Shown here piece by piece: positions 54,189-64,000 of a DNA stretch of 64,000 nucleotides (positions are counted from its first letter, which is position 1; each line of letters starts with the position of its first letter). The translations under genes were made by a program, and so were the position numbers. This DNA is from Epithemia pelagica. Its lineage: Eukaryota; Bacillariophyta; Bacillariophyceae; Surirellales; Surirellaceae. The notes under the pieces were generated by a model. That model ran no database searches and had not been told where the DNA came from. It saw only the letters and a program-made list of their open reading frames with translations. The stretch lies in NCBI GenBank assembly GCA_946965045.2, contig OX337235.1:186001-250000 (forward strand), written 5' to 3'.

Positions 54189-55631
54189 CATTGTTCTCTC
54201 TGGTTGTCATACTCTACAATAGAAAACTTTTGGGTCCATGGTCGTCCCGCCCAAGCCGAAGACGATTGGTGGGGCCATTGTGCCTTGTCGTCGTCGTCGT
54301 GGGATGATGGTGTGGTGAGCGCATGGGATCCGACACGGACCATGGCAGCAGCAGCAAACAAGACCTCCAGCAGTCGGGAGGAGAAGGACCCACAGCAGCC
54401 GCTGCCGCAGTTGGACACTGTCTCAACCAAAGTAGTGCCACAGGACAACAAGGGGGAACCTCCCAAACAAGAGCAATGCAGGTCCACCCAAGACTTGTGT
54501 TCTCCTTACGTAGCAGCAGTAGATGCTGGTGATGCTGATTTTGATCGTTTCTACTGTTACACAGACCATGACGACGACAACCCCCAGAATGCTGGCACTG
54601 GTCGTACTACTTGGTTGTTTCGAAATTTGGGATTGCATGTCTGGGAACAAGCTCGTGTCGCGTGGAGACGGCCGGCCGCATCCCCGTATTACTCCTCCCA
54701 TACGACTCATGGTCTCCTCATGAAACCATCCTCCTCCTGTCTGGTCGAAACGGTCGATACCACCAGTCGGACCGTCAATTCTTGTTCCAGTCATTACGGG
54801 TCCTCCGTCGTTGTTCCACCACCAGCCTATCATGGTAGTGGTATGGACCGGGGAGACGATGACACGACCGTGGCCACCACCACAACCACCAATACGACCA
54901 ATGGACGATGTTGGAATACAACCCTCGTGTTGGTACGATTGCATCAATGGATGACCCGTCCTCGATCGGCCAGTCTTCCGTCCACCCATACTACGACGAC
55001 TCTATTTCGCAAACAACGGCGACAAAGACCTTGGCATGCTGTCAACAACAACAACAACAAGTCTCTTTGGAAACCACCACCCACTACCAAACGTACAAAA
55101 CTCTTGACTCGTTTTCGTTCCAAACCATCTTCGTCTTCGTTCGGAGGAGAAGATGGTGGTACCGTTTCGGCCAACACCACAACCACTTCAATGGGTCGAC
55201 ACTTGACACGAACCTTTTCGTCGTCGTCTCTTGTTCCAGCCGCATCCAAGAGTTCCCGTGTGTGGTGGTCGTCGTGGTCCGTTTCCCGTCCTCCTTGGCG
55301 TCGGAGACGTCCAAAGACCACTTGGTATACCCGTTGGGTCTTGAAACGACGATTGATGCAAGCCGATCAAGAACAACGCCGTCATGTGGAATTTCTTCAC
55401 CCCATTCCCTTGTCCCAATTGGTACAATTGTATTCCACCGACATTTGGGACCATGATGGCTCCAATACAAATACTACTTCCAATCACCATAGCACCACCA
55501 CTCTCATCACCAACATCCATAACTACGCCCCCAAAAGAGAAAAGGGTCCAAGAATAAACGGAGGGAGGCAACCTCGTTGGGTTCCAAAACCAAGAACGAC
55601 GACAGGTGCCTCCCGAATACACCAACCATGA
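53268..55631 (+). CDS. DUF4050/Gag1-like clamp protein, paralogue 2; one intron
   Basis: Exons 53268-54012 and 54223-55631 join in phase 1 (donor GTACGA, acceptor CTACAATAG) for 717 residues. Exon 1 is largely charged with one membrane-like segment (APAAWVLASFLWSTCVL) and a Lys-rich run (KKMKRHLKKKRKKQTQKK). Exon 2 begins NFWVHGRPAQAEDDWWGH. The conserved blocks are TTWLFRNLGLHVWEQARVAW (about 375) and HPIPLSQLVQLYSTDIW near residue 665, matching paralogue 1 in order and separation, with a Thr/Ser/Arg-rich insert between. The N-terminal extension is much longer than in paralogue 1. Tandem duplication with strong divergence of everything but the two blocks suggests only the clamp domain is constrained. 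Confidence 0.6.
54013..54222 (+). other. Intron in clamp-like paralogue 2, with (TG)n
   Basis: 210 bases, GTACGAACC...CTACAATAG. A (TG)n tract occupies 54157-54187 near the 3' end. Splicing joins GCC-G to AA-AAC in phase. Confidence 0.8.
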
Positions 55632-56673
55632 CGACAGCTACTGCTCCAATGTTGCAATAGTATCATCTACACCACCACCACCACCACCACCACGATGGTC
55701 ACCCCCAAGACTGCCCGACCGTGGTGGTCCTGCCTTCCACGACCGAATCCTGTGCCTGTGCTTGCAACGGGTGACTCGGTGCCTCTCTCATAGAGACTGT
55801 GCACCCCCAACGGGTCCAGGAATCCACAACAGCAGTGAAAAAAAGAGAAACAACTGGAGGGTACTTTTGTCCATGACCCCTCTTGTCCATGACCCCAACC
55901 CCACACATTTGAACGGTCGCGTCCATCTTGTTTGGATGTATATATCACGGGTGGATGGTTTCGTTTCTCCTTTGAACGGGTTTGTTCCTCCGTGGTCCAT
56001 CCTTTCGAGCCGTTCCGGAGCAGGCGAATGTCCATTTCAAGTTGGGGTCCTATTGCTATAGGTAGAGAAGTATTTTATTGATACTTACCAGATGGCAGTT
56101 TTTGGGACTCCTCTCTATTACCAAGGTCTTTAGTATGCCTTATTCTTATTCTCGCACACGTGGTAGACGCTGACCCCAAAACCAACTGGCAATTCCCAAA
56201 GGACCTTTGAGGAGCACCCGTCCGGCCATCCATCAAACATTGACATTGTACTTTCATACACACACACACAGGCATGTCTCTGCATTGTCCGGTGGGTCAT
56301 CTTCCTCCATACCCCTTTGTTCCCGTGCAATATAGCGTCCGTCTATAGGTATTAGTTCATATGCATAGCTGGTGGATTGTTGTCTCTCATACGATTGGGT
56401 CCATCGCCAGTCATGCCTGCTCTTTCCATACGGATGCTGCTACTCTGGTGTAATTAATAGACAAGTAAACACTGGCAGAGGCTGTACAAGAAGACCGTTC
56501 AGAACAACAGAGAATGTATCCGGGACGCAGCATAATGATTATGAAAATGAGAAGTCAAGTCCTGGAAAATGATACTGTATTTTGTGTCATGTGATTGCGG
56601 AGCCTTCTTCCATCCGGATTCCATACATTACAAACATTGCTGCTCAAACAACAACAAACAAAACAAAAGATCG
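55632..56673. other. Spacer before the second surface-protein cluster
   Basis: Starts with a (CCA)n run at 55669-55693. A CA run lies at 56259-56271. A short repeat TGTCCATGACCCC occurs twice at 55869-55895. No gene seen. Confidence 0.45.
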
Positions 56674-57597
56674 ATGACAATGATGATTGTCCATCACAGT
56701 CTTGCTTCGGTTAGCATAATGCTCATGACGTGGATCATGATGAGTCCAACTGGGTTTGCAGGAAGGGCAACGAAGAAGCTCCCACCCTATTATCGTTTGA
56801 TGGACGAGCTTATCCTCCATAATAAACAAGTAAAACATACGGTCAAGAGCGGCAACGCGTTACCATCAAACCAAAAACAAGGAAACGTAAACACCACTCC
56901 TTCTCGGTCAGCGACTTTGTGCGGTGCACAGGAGAGAAGCAAGCAGCGCAATGGCTTGAAGAACATGAATCACACGTGCTTGACGGGCACCGAGGAACTC
57001 TTTACAAACAATCCAGAACTAGCACGTGCCCGTAGCATGTTCTACGACCAACTCCTGAACAGCAGCAATTCGTCCTCCTTGTGGACCGAGGTTGAGACAA
57101 ACTCGTGGCAGTGTGTGGTCGATGGAGCAACAAACGTTCGTTCCTCAAAGGTGTTTGCGGAGACATGCAATGCAGTTGGTGGGAAAACCGTAATCTCGAG
57201 CATGGTGATCCAGTGTCGTGTGAGATCCAAAGTGACAGCGGACAAAGCCACCGAATTTGAGGCAAGCCTCAACCATTTCATCAATTGCTTGGACATTGTT
57301 ACATGTGACAACCGCAATGTGCTCATCCTTCAGAAAAAGCTTGGAAACGACCTTGTCCGTCGATTCCAACAAGTTCCTACCGAGAAGTTCCCCGGCTTTT
57401 TCACTTCCTGCACGGGAAGGCGTGAGGTTCAAATTGGCTCCAATCACCACGTGCACATCTCTAATCGTCGTCATAAAGAACCTGCGACACTGTTGGTTCG
57501 ATTGGTGTTGTTCTTCTTTGCATTACTCATGGGAATTGAAACGGGCGTAGCACTTGCAGTGGTCCTGGCTTGCAAAACAGCGAGCCATCCAAAATAG
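56674..57597 (+). CDS. Eight-Cys family member 7, membrane-type tail, one Cys missing
   Basis: 307 residues from ATG 56674, chosen for the signal segment (LASVSIMLMTWIMMSPTGFAG). A longer frame starts at ATG 56569 without a better signal. Pattern: HTCLTGTEELFTNNPEL, no second Cys (the region reads NSSNSSSLWTEV), WQCVVDG, ETCNAVGG, IQCRV, NCLD, VTCDN, TSCTG. Three NSS/NHT-type sequons are present. The C-terminal hydrophobic helix is longer and followed by KTASHPK, so it looks like a true transmembrane anchor with a short basic tail rather than a GPI signal. It is the most diverged member and opens the second cluster. Confidence 0.7.
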   Translation: MTMMIVHHSLASVSIMLMTWIMMSPTGFAGRATKKLPPYYRLMDELILHNKQVKHTVKSGNALPSNQKQGNVNTTPSRSATLCGAQERSKQRNGLKNMNHTCLTGTEELFTNNPELARARSMFYDQLLNSSNSSSLWTEVETNSWQCVVDGATNVRSSKVFAETCNAVGGKTVISSMVIQCRVRSKVTADKATEFEASLNHFINCLDIVTCDNRNVLILQKKLGNDLVRRFQQVPTEKFPGFFTSCTGRREVQIGSNHHVHISNRRHKEPATLLVRLVLFFFALLMGIETGVALAVVLACKTASHPK

Positions 57598-58131
57598 TGA
57601 GAGTCCCCTTAAAGACGCTTTTGAAAAAGAAACATCCGATGCTGAAACCAAAATACAGATCATGACGCATTGTACAGGTAGTAGTAAGTAGGACATAGCG
57701 TGAGAAGAATGTTCGGGCACTGTTGACCATAGGCACTTGATGTATGGAATGGAAATCCTGAGACGACTCTGGCATCAAAGTATATCGTGGGGTTGGTGAT
57801 TGCTCTTGGGTCAATTGGACTTCAACCATGACTTTTTCCATCATTCATCGATGTCCGAATCGAATATGAACGTCTTTGACTTGAATGTGTATGTCCGAGT
57901 CAGACCGGTGTGTTCAATGTTCAAGAGCATGCAATTGCCCATAGTGTCTTCAAGTCCATCACGAAGCGAACCAAATCAAATCACGGAAACGGTCAAGTCA
58001 TGGATGATGATTTTGGTGATAGGACAAAACCTCCAAATTCTTCGTTATCACAAATACTGAAACGGTAGATTCAAAATCAACCTTTCCTCTTGTTAGATAC
58101 TAAAACGAATACAGCAGCATTGACAGAGAGC
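57598..58131. other. Spacer between members 7 and 8
   Basis: No gene, repeat or motif recognised. Confidence 0.35.
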
Positions 58132-58899
58132 ATGATTCTCGTGAGGAACTTTGGCCTGTCCCATTTCTTGCTTGCAACCATTGCGATGTTGCCTACAAGC
58201 TTCTCCTCTCCTTATTTCCCCCATGCCAAGGATCTCTTTGAAAAACACCACGTGTTTTCTTCAGAGGTCCTCTCTGACCAGAAGAACAGTACCAGAAGCC
58301 TTCTTCGTCGTTCTCAGATGACTGGTTTCTATCCTCAGTCTCATCGTCTTCTTCCTCGTGAACTATCTACGGACGACGAGGAATGTCAGGACTCGTACGA
58401 TCAGCTCTACCAAGACAATCCCGAACTAGACGCCATCTTCGACGACCTGATGGAAAACGAAGAACCGTTCGAAGACGCTACCTGTACCAGGAAACGCATT
58501 GATTGGATGGTTTGCTCGATGGATGGTAACCGTCTGCCGGAGACGGGCGAATTTGTCGAAAAAGGCGACGAGGTGGGAGGTGATGTATTGTGGGTTAACC
58601 TGTTCGTCAAGTGCACAAAGAACGGACAGCCTCCCATAACTGCAGAGGTTCGTATGACCAATTTGGCCGACTGTTTCCCCGACGTACAAGAGTGTCAAAA
58701 TTTGGATCTGGGTGAGATGGAAGATGAATTCAAAGCTGTCTTTTTGGAAGAGTTGGAACAGGAATTGAAAGATGAGATGCCGGGTGAGACTTTCCGTTGC
58801 ACAGCGGAGGTGAAGATCAGGGAAGATTCTGCTTCCACGAAGACTCTCCCCATTCTGTTGGTTGTTACTTCAGTTGTCGGCTGGTTCTGGATTACGTAG
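58132..58899 (+). CDS. Eight-Cys family member 8, fourth Cys missing
   Basis: 255 residues from ATG 58132; the frame opens upstream only with a non-ATG codon. Signal segment LSHFLLATIAMLPTSFSS. Pattern: EECQDSYDQLYQDNPEL, ATC, MVCSMDGN, then EKGDEVGG where other members have an A-C (the fourth Cys is absent), FVKC, DCFPD, QECQN, FRCTAEV. Acidic helices separate the last cysteines. The tail TLPILLVVTSVVGWFWIT is short, hydrophobic and terminal, as for GPI attachment. It is closest to the pseudogene at 59347 (shared FRCTAEVK/FDCTAKVT end). Confidence 0.72.
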   Translation: MILVRNFGLSHFLLATIAMLPTSFSSPYFPHAKDLFEKHHVFSSEVLSDQKNSTRSLLRRSQMTGFYPQSHRLLPRELSTDDEECQDSYDQLYQDNPELDAIFDDLMENEEPFEDATCTRKRIDWMVCSMDGNRLPETGEFVEKGDEVGGDVLWVNLFVKCTKNGQPPITAEVRMTNLADCFPDVQECQNLDLGEMEDEFKAVFLEELEQELKDEMPGETFRCTAEVKIREDSASTKTLPILLVVTSVVGWFWIT

Positions 58900-59346
58900 G
58901 GCCCAGGAAGGCCGCTTGTATTGTGCATAGGACAGAAGGCTTCATCATCTGCTCAATATAATGTATGTTCTTTCAGTTTATTGGCCATCCTTCATGGCGG
59001 TACCGAGTTTCTCTGAACGTTCCATTGTTGTCGAGTCGTTCTGCACGAACCACCAGCGACAAACCTTGTCGTGCGAGGAAATGGCTGGTGAGATCCTTGA
59101 CACATGAACGAGTTTATCTGTACGTGCGCTTTTTTACGAGCTCGTAGAGATATCCTTTTTATAAGTTTGTACCTGCCATCAAACTTCAACAACAGGCTCG
59201 CATTTCGAAGTTTTCGTACGGATCATCCAGAATGAGAAGCGAACAGGTCGATTGGTTATTGCACCAGGTATCTACTCTGCTCATAAAATCAACACCATTC
59301 TTGATTGATAAGAACCAGTCCCACAACACTCTACCCACACACCACC
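58900..59346. other. Spacer, presumed promoter of the 59347 copy
   Basis: No gene is seen. The last 40 bases (CACAACACTCTACCCACACACC before ATG 59347) resemble those before the relic at 60583 (CACAACACTACTACCCACACAC), showing the upstream region was duplicated too. Confidence 0.45.
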
Positions 59347-60192
59347 ATGAGGTTTTTGGGGTGTCCCTCCATCTTTGTCAGCGGAGTACTCGTTGTTGCT
59401 CCTCTACTTCCCACAACAGTTTTTGCCCGTTCCTCCCATTTCTTCTCCATCATTGACAGTGCCTTTGGGCGCACTGTTCCCACGACTGTCTTTGACCCAG
59501 ACGGAGTCCTCACCACCACAACGACTGATCCAGAGTCAATAGAAGACGCCGAGAGCAGCAGCAACAACAACCCAAATGGCAACACCCGAGCTTTGGGCAA
59601 ATCCTTTCTTTTCCCGTCGTTGTTGGTGAATCGCGACCTTGCTGGCCCAAGTACGGAATGCATGGAGGCATCCGACGCCATTTTTGCCGACGATCCCAAA
59701 CTTGAAGAATTGACGACGCAAATGCAAGACGAAGTGGCCTTTGATGAATCCAGCTGCAAGGCCCATCGTCCCGACTATTAAGTCTGTGTCGTAGATGGTT
59801 CTCATTTGACGGGCCATGACGAGTTTCGTCGCATTTGTCAGGAGGTTGGTGGAGATGGTCTGTCTGTCACCTTTTTTGTGGTCTGTGTCATGGACCATGA
59901 TCTTTTGGACGGCCCGGTGACGGGTGAATTTTATCTCCGCAATGTTCCCCATTGTTTCAATGGAACCGCTTGCGACAATGACGACATGCAAGCCTTGGAA
60001 GAAGAAGGGGGAGATGACATTGTCCAGCAAGCTGAAAGTAGTTTGGAAGACGAATTTGGGGGTGCCACCTTTGACTGTACGGCCAAGGTTACGGTGAAAC
60101 GAGATGCCGCAGCGGTGCCGAATTCCAGCAGTTTCGCCATGTGGTTGCTGCTGACAACGACTGTTGTGAGTTCTCTGGTCGACCTTGTTTAG
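59347..60192 (+). pseudogene. Eight-Cys family member 9, one in-frame TAA
   Basis: One frame from ATG 59347 to 60192 interrupted only by TAA at 59779-59781. Signal peptide MRFLGCPSIFVSGVLVVAPL, then a Thr/Ser linker, TECMEASDAIFADDPKL, SSCKAH, stop, VCVVDGS, ICQEVGG, VVCVMD, HCFNG, ACDND, FDCTAK and the hydrophobic tail MWLLLTTTVVSSLVDLV. All eight cysteines survive on both sides of the stop. The stop falls between the second and third Cys. With no other lesion seen, the loss is recent, or TAA is read through at low level. Translation could not usefully restart because the signal peptide lies before the stop. Confidence 0.75.
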
Positions 60193-60582
60193 AGTCAAAC
60201 AAACCACGGAGTAATGATCCATGATTGTGATCCATTCTCCAGTGTGCTTTCTTGTTTTTTCTTTGATCCAACCTCATAACATTCTAGAGTATCGTATGAT
60301 CTTCCTCTAAAAAGAACCTAACCATTCCTTGTCTTGTCTGGTTCTTAATCTCTTTGAAGAAAATCGTTTGCTGCAACCTGTAGAACAGTTGTGGCAGAAG
60401 GACTCGAAGAACAGAAGGACAGAGGAATCAATGCCTCCAGGTCTGTCGTTTACATTCCTTCCGAGGTTTACCTTAATGGGTTGTGGCACCTGATTTCGGC
60501 TCTGCTGGAAACATCCAAACCACCATACTGGATTGGCAACCGCCATTCAACCCGCCACAACACTACTACCCACACACATACC

Positions 60583-61060
60583 ATGGAAAGCTTGGGAGTG
60601 CCCGTCACTCGTTGCCTGCCGAATTATGGTCGTTTTGCTCCTCTACCTAGTACTAATACTGTCTAAAACCCATTTTTTCCATGACGGACCGCGCAGAAGA
60701 TCGAGCAGAGCGTTCCACTGGAGATCATGTCCATTCCCAGTTTCACGCTCTTCTCGACCTTCTGTACGGTCCCTCACTCCAGTTTCACGCGTGTCGTCCA
60801 ACATGGGGAGTGTCTCTCATCACTCGTTGCCTGCAAAGTGTTTGTTCTTTTGTTGCTCCTCTACATACAAGTAGTGCAGGAACACCACCACCAGCCACAA
60901 TACCTTCCATGGCAACACCTGGATATTGGTCGAATCTTGGTTTCTCCATACCTTGTTGGCGAATCGCACACTGGCTGGCATTCTAGCTAGCAGTAACAGT
61001 ACGGAATGCAGGGAGGCATTCGAGGCCATGTGTGTGTTTGCCAACTCTCTCCCTTTTTCT
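60583..61060 (+). pseudogene. Degraded copy of the eight-Cys family
   Basis: After a leader like that of the 59347 gene, an ATG at 60583 opens a broken frame. Near 60935-61030 the + strand reads FLHTLLANRTLAGI and NSTECREAFEAMCVFAN in successive frames, matching FLFPSLLVNRDLAGPSTECMEASDAIF of the upstream copy. The string GTCACTCGTTGCCTGC is repeated at 60604 and 60816-ish, pointing to internal rearrangement. Only the first third is recognisable. Confidence 0.6.
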
Positions 61061-62345
61061 CATCTCTCCCAAGCTTTTCCAAGAATAAAACGACACGGCC
61101 AAAAGTGCGTGGCCTCGAGGAACTTTCCATGTTGCGCGTGCACACCACAAGAGAGAGAATACCAGACCAGAAGAATTGTGGCACAGATCCGGAAAAAACA
61201 GAAAAAAGGTTGAGGTCTCTTTCGTTCCATACACACAGACAATGCGAATCTGCTGTAGCCTCCTCTTACGCGACGACAGAATGGTGTTGTTGTCGGCGAT
61301 TGTGGTTGGAGTGGTTGGTTGGTTCGGTCACCAGCACACAGAGTTTCATCATCCTCTAGAATAGCACCCGCCGAAAGAATCGACCAAAGACCCACAAACA
61401 CTCTCATGCCTTTCCTTTCTCCGAATGTGGCAGATTCCATTCCTTCACCGCCGTCGCTACCATGATTTGGTCGGTGTAACTCCAGGAGGATGAGGAAAAG
61501 ATCGTTCATTCGTGGATGGATCGCGGATATAACGCCGCCGGTCGGTCATCTGGCTCACGCGAGCCACTCGAAAGGCGTGGCTGGCGCGCAAACGATCTTC
61601 TTGTTTGACGACGGAGGGTGACACAACAATCATGACAATGACAAAGGACACCACAGAAAGCGACGCGGTGTTGTGAGAATCATGTCTACTCTCTCACAAA
61701 GGGAGGAGAGCCACCAGAGACCAGAGGCTCTCATCTGCAAAAACGTCTCTCCTTGTGGGGAACAAGAGTTTGGCCGTGCGTGGTCTTCGGGTTGACCTAT
61801 TGTTCAAGAAAAACCCGAACCATGGGTGTCATGAGTCATGAGATGTGAGCGAATGACAGAGGCATCCGATATTATAATTATGGAAGAGAGTCGAAGAGAA
61901 CCAAAGAATCTGACAAAACAAGAAAATGGTTAGGATGCTTCTCATGTTCGACAAGCCACCGCGTCGTCGAACCATTGATCATCCTCAACTCGAACTTCTC
62001 GAATTTGAACGTCCATACCACTCTCTCTACATTTCAAAGAGAGAACACGGTGTCACGCACAGAATGGTTGGGATTCGACCAACCTGCTTCGGATTGGTTT
62101 GCTTGGGGTTCGGAAACAAGCACAACATGGTAGGGAATGGCCTTTGTGGATCGGAGAAATATGATACCACCCACACTAACTGTTGTACGATGCAAGGATG
62201 CCGTCAGCTTCGTCGCTTTTGTCGTAGATGTAAAACGTAATTTTACTTTACTATCTTGACTATCTCCAAAGAATGAGCTCTCGTCTTTTTCGCCTTGCTC
62301 GTCTTTGGTTTTCCGTATTTCACCACGTCAGCGAACGTAACGCGC
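61061..62345. other. Spacer up to the second copia element; its 3' LTR may lie here
   Basis: One + ORF (61926-62240, 104 residues) is open but unrecognised. The 3' LTR of the element at 62346 should fall in this region, but without its partner in the window the borders cannot be set. Confidence 0.4.
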
Positions 62346-64000
62346 TTACCTTCTCGCTTGCGTGATTGTTCGTGACTCCTTCGATAAGTAGTTCTTGTCA
62401 TTGTCCCAGCTTGGTCGCCGGGTGGCTCTGAGGACTCGTGGATCATTTTTTTCGTCTTCGTCATTATTTCCAACACGCTCCTCATGAGTCGAGGAGTCGC
62501 ACGGGGAGCCTTGCAGGGAATCGATGGGCTTGTGTCCGAGTAATACGTCTCTGAACTTGATGAAAAGACTCCCTTGTAGTGGTTTTGTGTAAAAATCCGC
62601 TAACATTTCCTCCGTTGGGCAGTAATGGATGTCGATATTTTCTTGTTCGATTCGGTCTTTTGTAAAGAAATATCTGATTTCCACATGGCGCGACTGCTTC
62701 CCCGCTGAAGCTCTTCCGTTTTTCTCTAGTTTGATTGCACTCTGGTTGTCCTGGGCGAATTTTGTGCTTGCTATCTTGTATCCTTGGGCCTCGAGGAATC
62801 GTTTGGCCCATATCGTGTTTGGGAGGTAGTCACTTGCACCCACAACCTCGGCCTCAGTCGAGCTCTTAGTATTGAGCTTCTGCTTTCTTGATTTTGCGAT
62901 GATAGCACCTCGCCCAAGGGACATTACACCGCCTGTGTGGCTGCGCATGTTGTCATGTACGGCGAATGATGCGTCGACCCATGTCTTGAGATGGGGTACA
63001 TTGTCTGCTCCGACAATGTATTCCAATTCTTTGGTAGCATACAGATATTGGAGCACTCGTTTCAATTTGGCCCAATCGTCGACGGTACATTTGGCAACTC
63101 GGGTGCACAAGAACGCGATGGCCGTTTGGATGTCTATACGGGCACGTTGTGACAGGTAGAGTAATTTTGCCACGATACTGTGAAATTTGTCCTTCTTTTC
63201 TTTGCTGAGCATCGGTGAATTCTTCTTGATTGTGAAAAGTCCTTTCCTCGCAGGTGTTGATGCTCCTTGTGTGACATCCTCGCCAAACATGTCGATTGCT
63301 TCGTCGATGTATTGTGGCATGATGATGCTGACCGTGCCGTTGTCGTTGATTGTAATCTTCATTCCCAAATAGGTGTGTTCTTTTCCTCTACACACCAACA
63401 TCTTCCCGAATTTTGCTTCGATTGCTGCCACGACATCTTCGATTACCTTCTCTTCCACGTGCGATGCTTTCAGATCATCCACGTACCAGGTTACATTGCA
63501 TTGACGTCCGTTGATCATTTTGTTGGCCACGCATGGGTCGTACGGGTTTAGTTCGAAACCCATCTCTTTCAGCGTTGTGGAGAACAACTCGTACCACAGT
63601 AGTGCAGATTGAACGCATCCATACAGTGCTTTGTTGAGTCGTACGTGGAGTACCTTGGTTTTTCCTTCCATGACGACGAACTTTTTGTATTTCTCGTTGA
63701 TCTGGCAGAAGATGTCCACTACATCACCGGTGAGCTTCATTAATACGTAATCGCGCATAAAAGCATTAAGGTATGCCCCAGCGATGTCAGCGGTGATGAC
63801 TTTCCGTCGTTCAATTGCGTCAATGATCAGTGACATGATCAGGGTGTCTGCTGACAGGGCTGGTGAAGCAGTCTCACTTTTATTGTAGTGTGGTTGCTGG
63901 GACCGTCCGTCCGCGCACGATCGTCCCTTGATCTTGCCACAGCGTTTCTCTTTGATCACGTTGACTGATCTGAGGGCTGCCTTCTTCTGTTGTGCCGTAA
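62346..64000 (-). mobile_element. pol: Second Ty1/copia element, 3' part of pol (RT-RNase H), cut by the window edge
   Basis: A minus frame open from the window end to 62346. It contains a reverse transcriptase start (KEKRCGKIKGRSCADGRSQ), the catalytic ITADIAGAYLNA, LNKALYGCVQSALLWYELF and WYVDD, then RNase H (WVDASFAVHD, KSSTEAEVVGASDYL, HVEIRYFF). The ALYGCVQSALLWY form, instead of the SLYGLKQAPRNF of the element at 7678, shows a different copia lineage. A hydrophilic C-terminal extension after the RNase H (about 60 residues, DEDEKNDPRV) is unusual. No lesion is seen in the part present. Upstream domains lie beyond 64000. Confidence 0.92.

Noticed and set aside
55606-56061. 151-codon ORF after the second clamp-like gene
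   Set aside because: Begins inside the preceding gene in another frame, is driven by a CCA repeat, and has no domain.

Overview
This window is eukaryotic nuclear DNA, most likely from a diatom or a related stramenopile. The evidence is two Ty1/copia elements of different lineages, short spliceosomal introns, long Ser/Thr/Gln-rich proteins, many secretory signal peptides, dense microsatellites and gene-sparse spacers. No prokaryotic operon logic is visible. The genus cannot be read from the sequence; 'diatom' is an inference.

Layout. 1-0.66 kb: end of a hypothetical gene. 1.2-16 kb: a tandem duplication of a small secreted-protein gene and its promoter. The first copy (2063-7127) is split by a 4.48-kb composite repeat insertion and carries a nonsense codon. 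The second (15293-15982) is preceded by a complete, apparently very young copia element (7678-14775). That element has perfectly matching 169-bp LTRs, a 5-bp target duplication, gag and pol in one frame separated by a single TGA, and a primer site that resembles the inside of a methionine tRNA. 18.2-23.5 kb: a 1,745-residue low-complexity protein with a PDZ-like core.

24.4-37 kb and 56.7-61 kb: nine recognisable members plus one relic of a family I cannot name. They are secreted proteins with an eight-cysteine pattern, and most end in a hydrophobic tail of GPI-signal type. All lie on the + strand in two clusters. The first cluster also holds FKBP and Crinkler/RHS-like pseudogenes and a pair of nested terminal-inverted-repeat elements.

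37.9-55.6 kb: single-copy style genes. These are a conserved protein with a mitochondrial-type N-terminus, a hypothetical protein, an intron-containing SMR transporter with an N-terminal extension, a membrane-anchored GH28 protein with an (AC)56 tract in its intron, a TLC-domain protein, a type II sulfotransferase-like protein, and two paralogues resembling DUF4050/Gag1-like clamp proteins. Three gene pairs are divergently arranged. 62.3-64 kb: part of a second copia element running off the right edge.

Functionally, no pathway links all the genes. Surface and secretory themes dominate: the eight-Cys family, GH28, the sulfotransferase, and the small secreted pair. The strongest candidates for something undescribed are the eight-Cys family and the copia gag-TGA-pol recoding signal.
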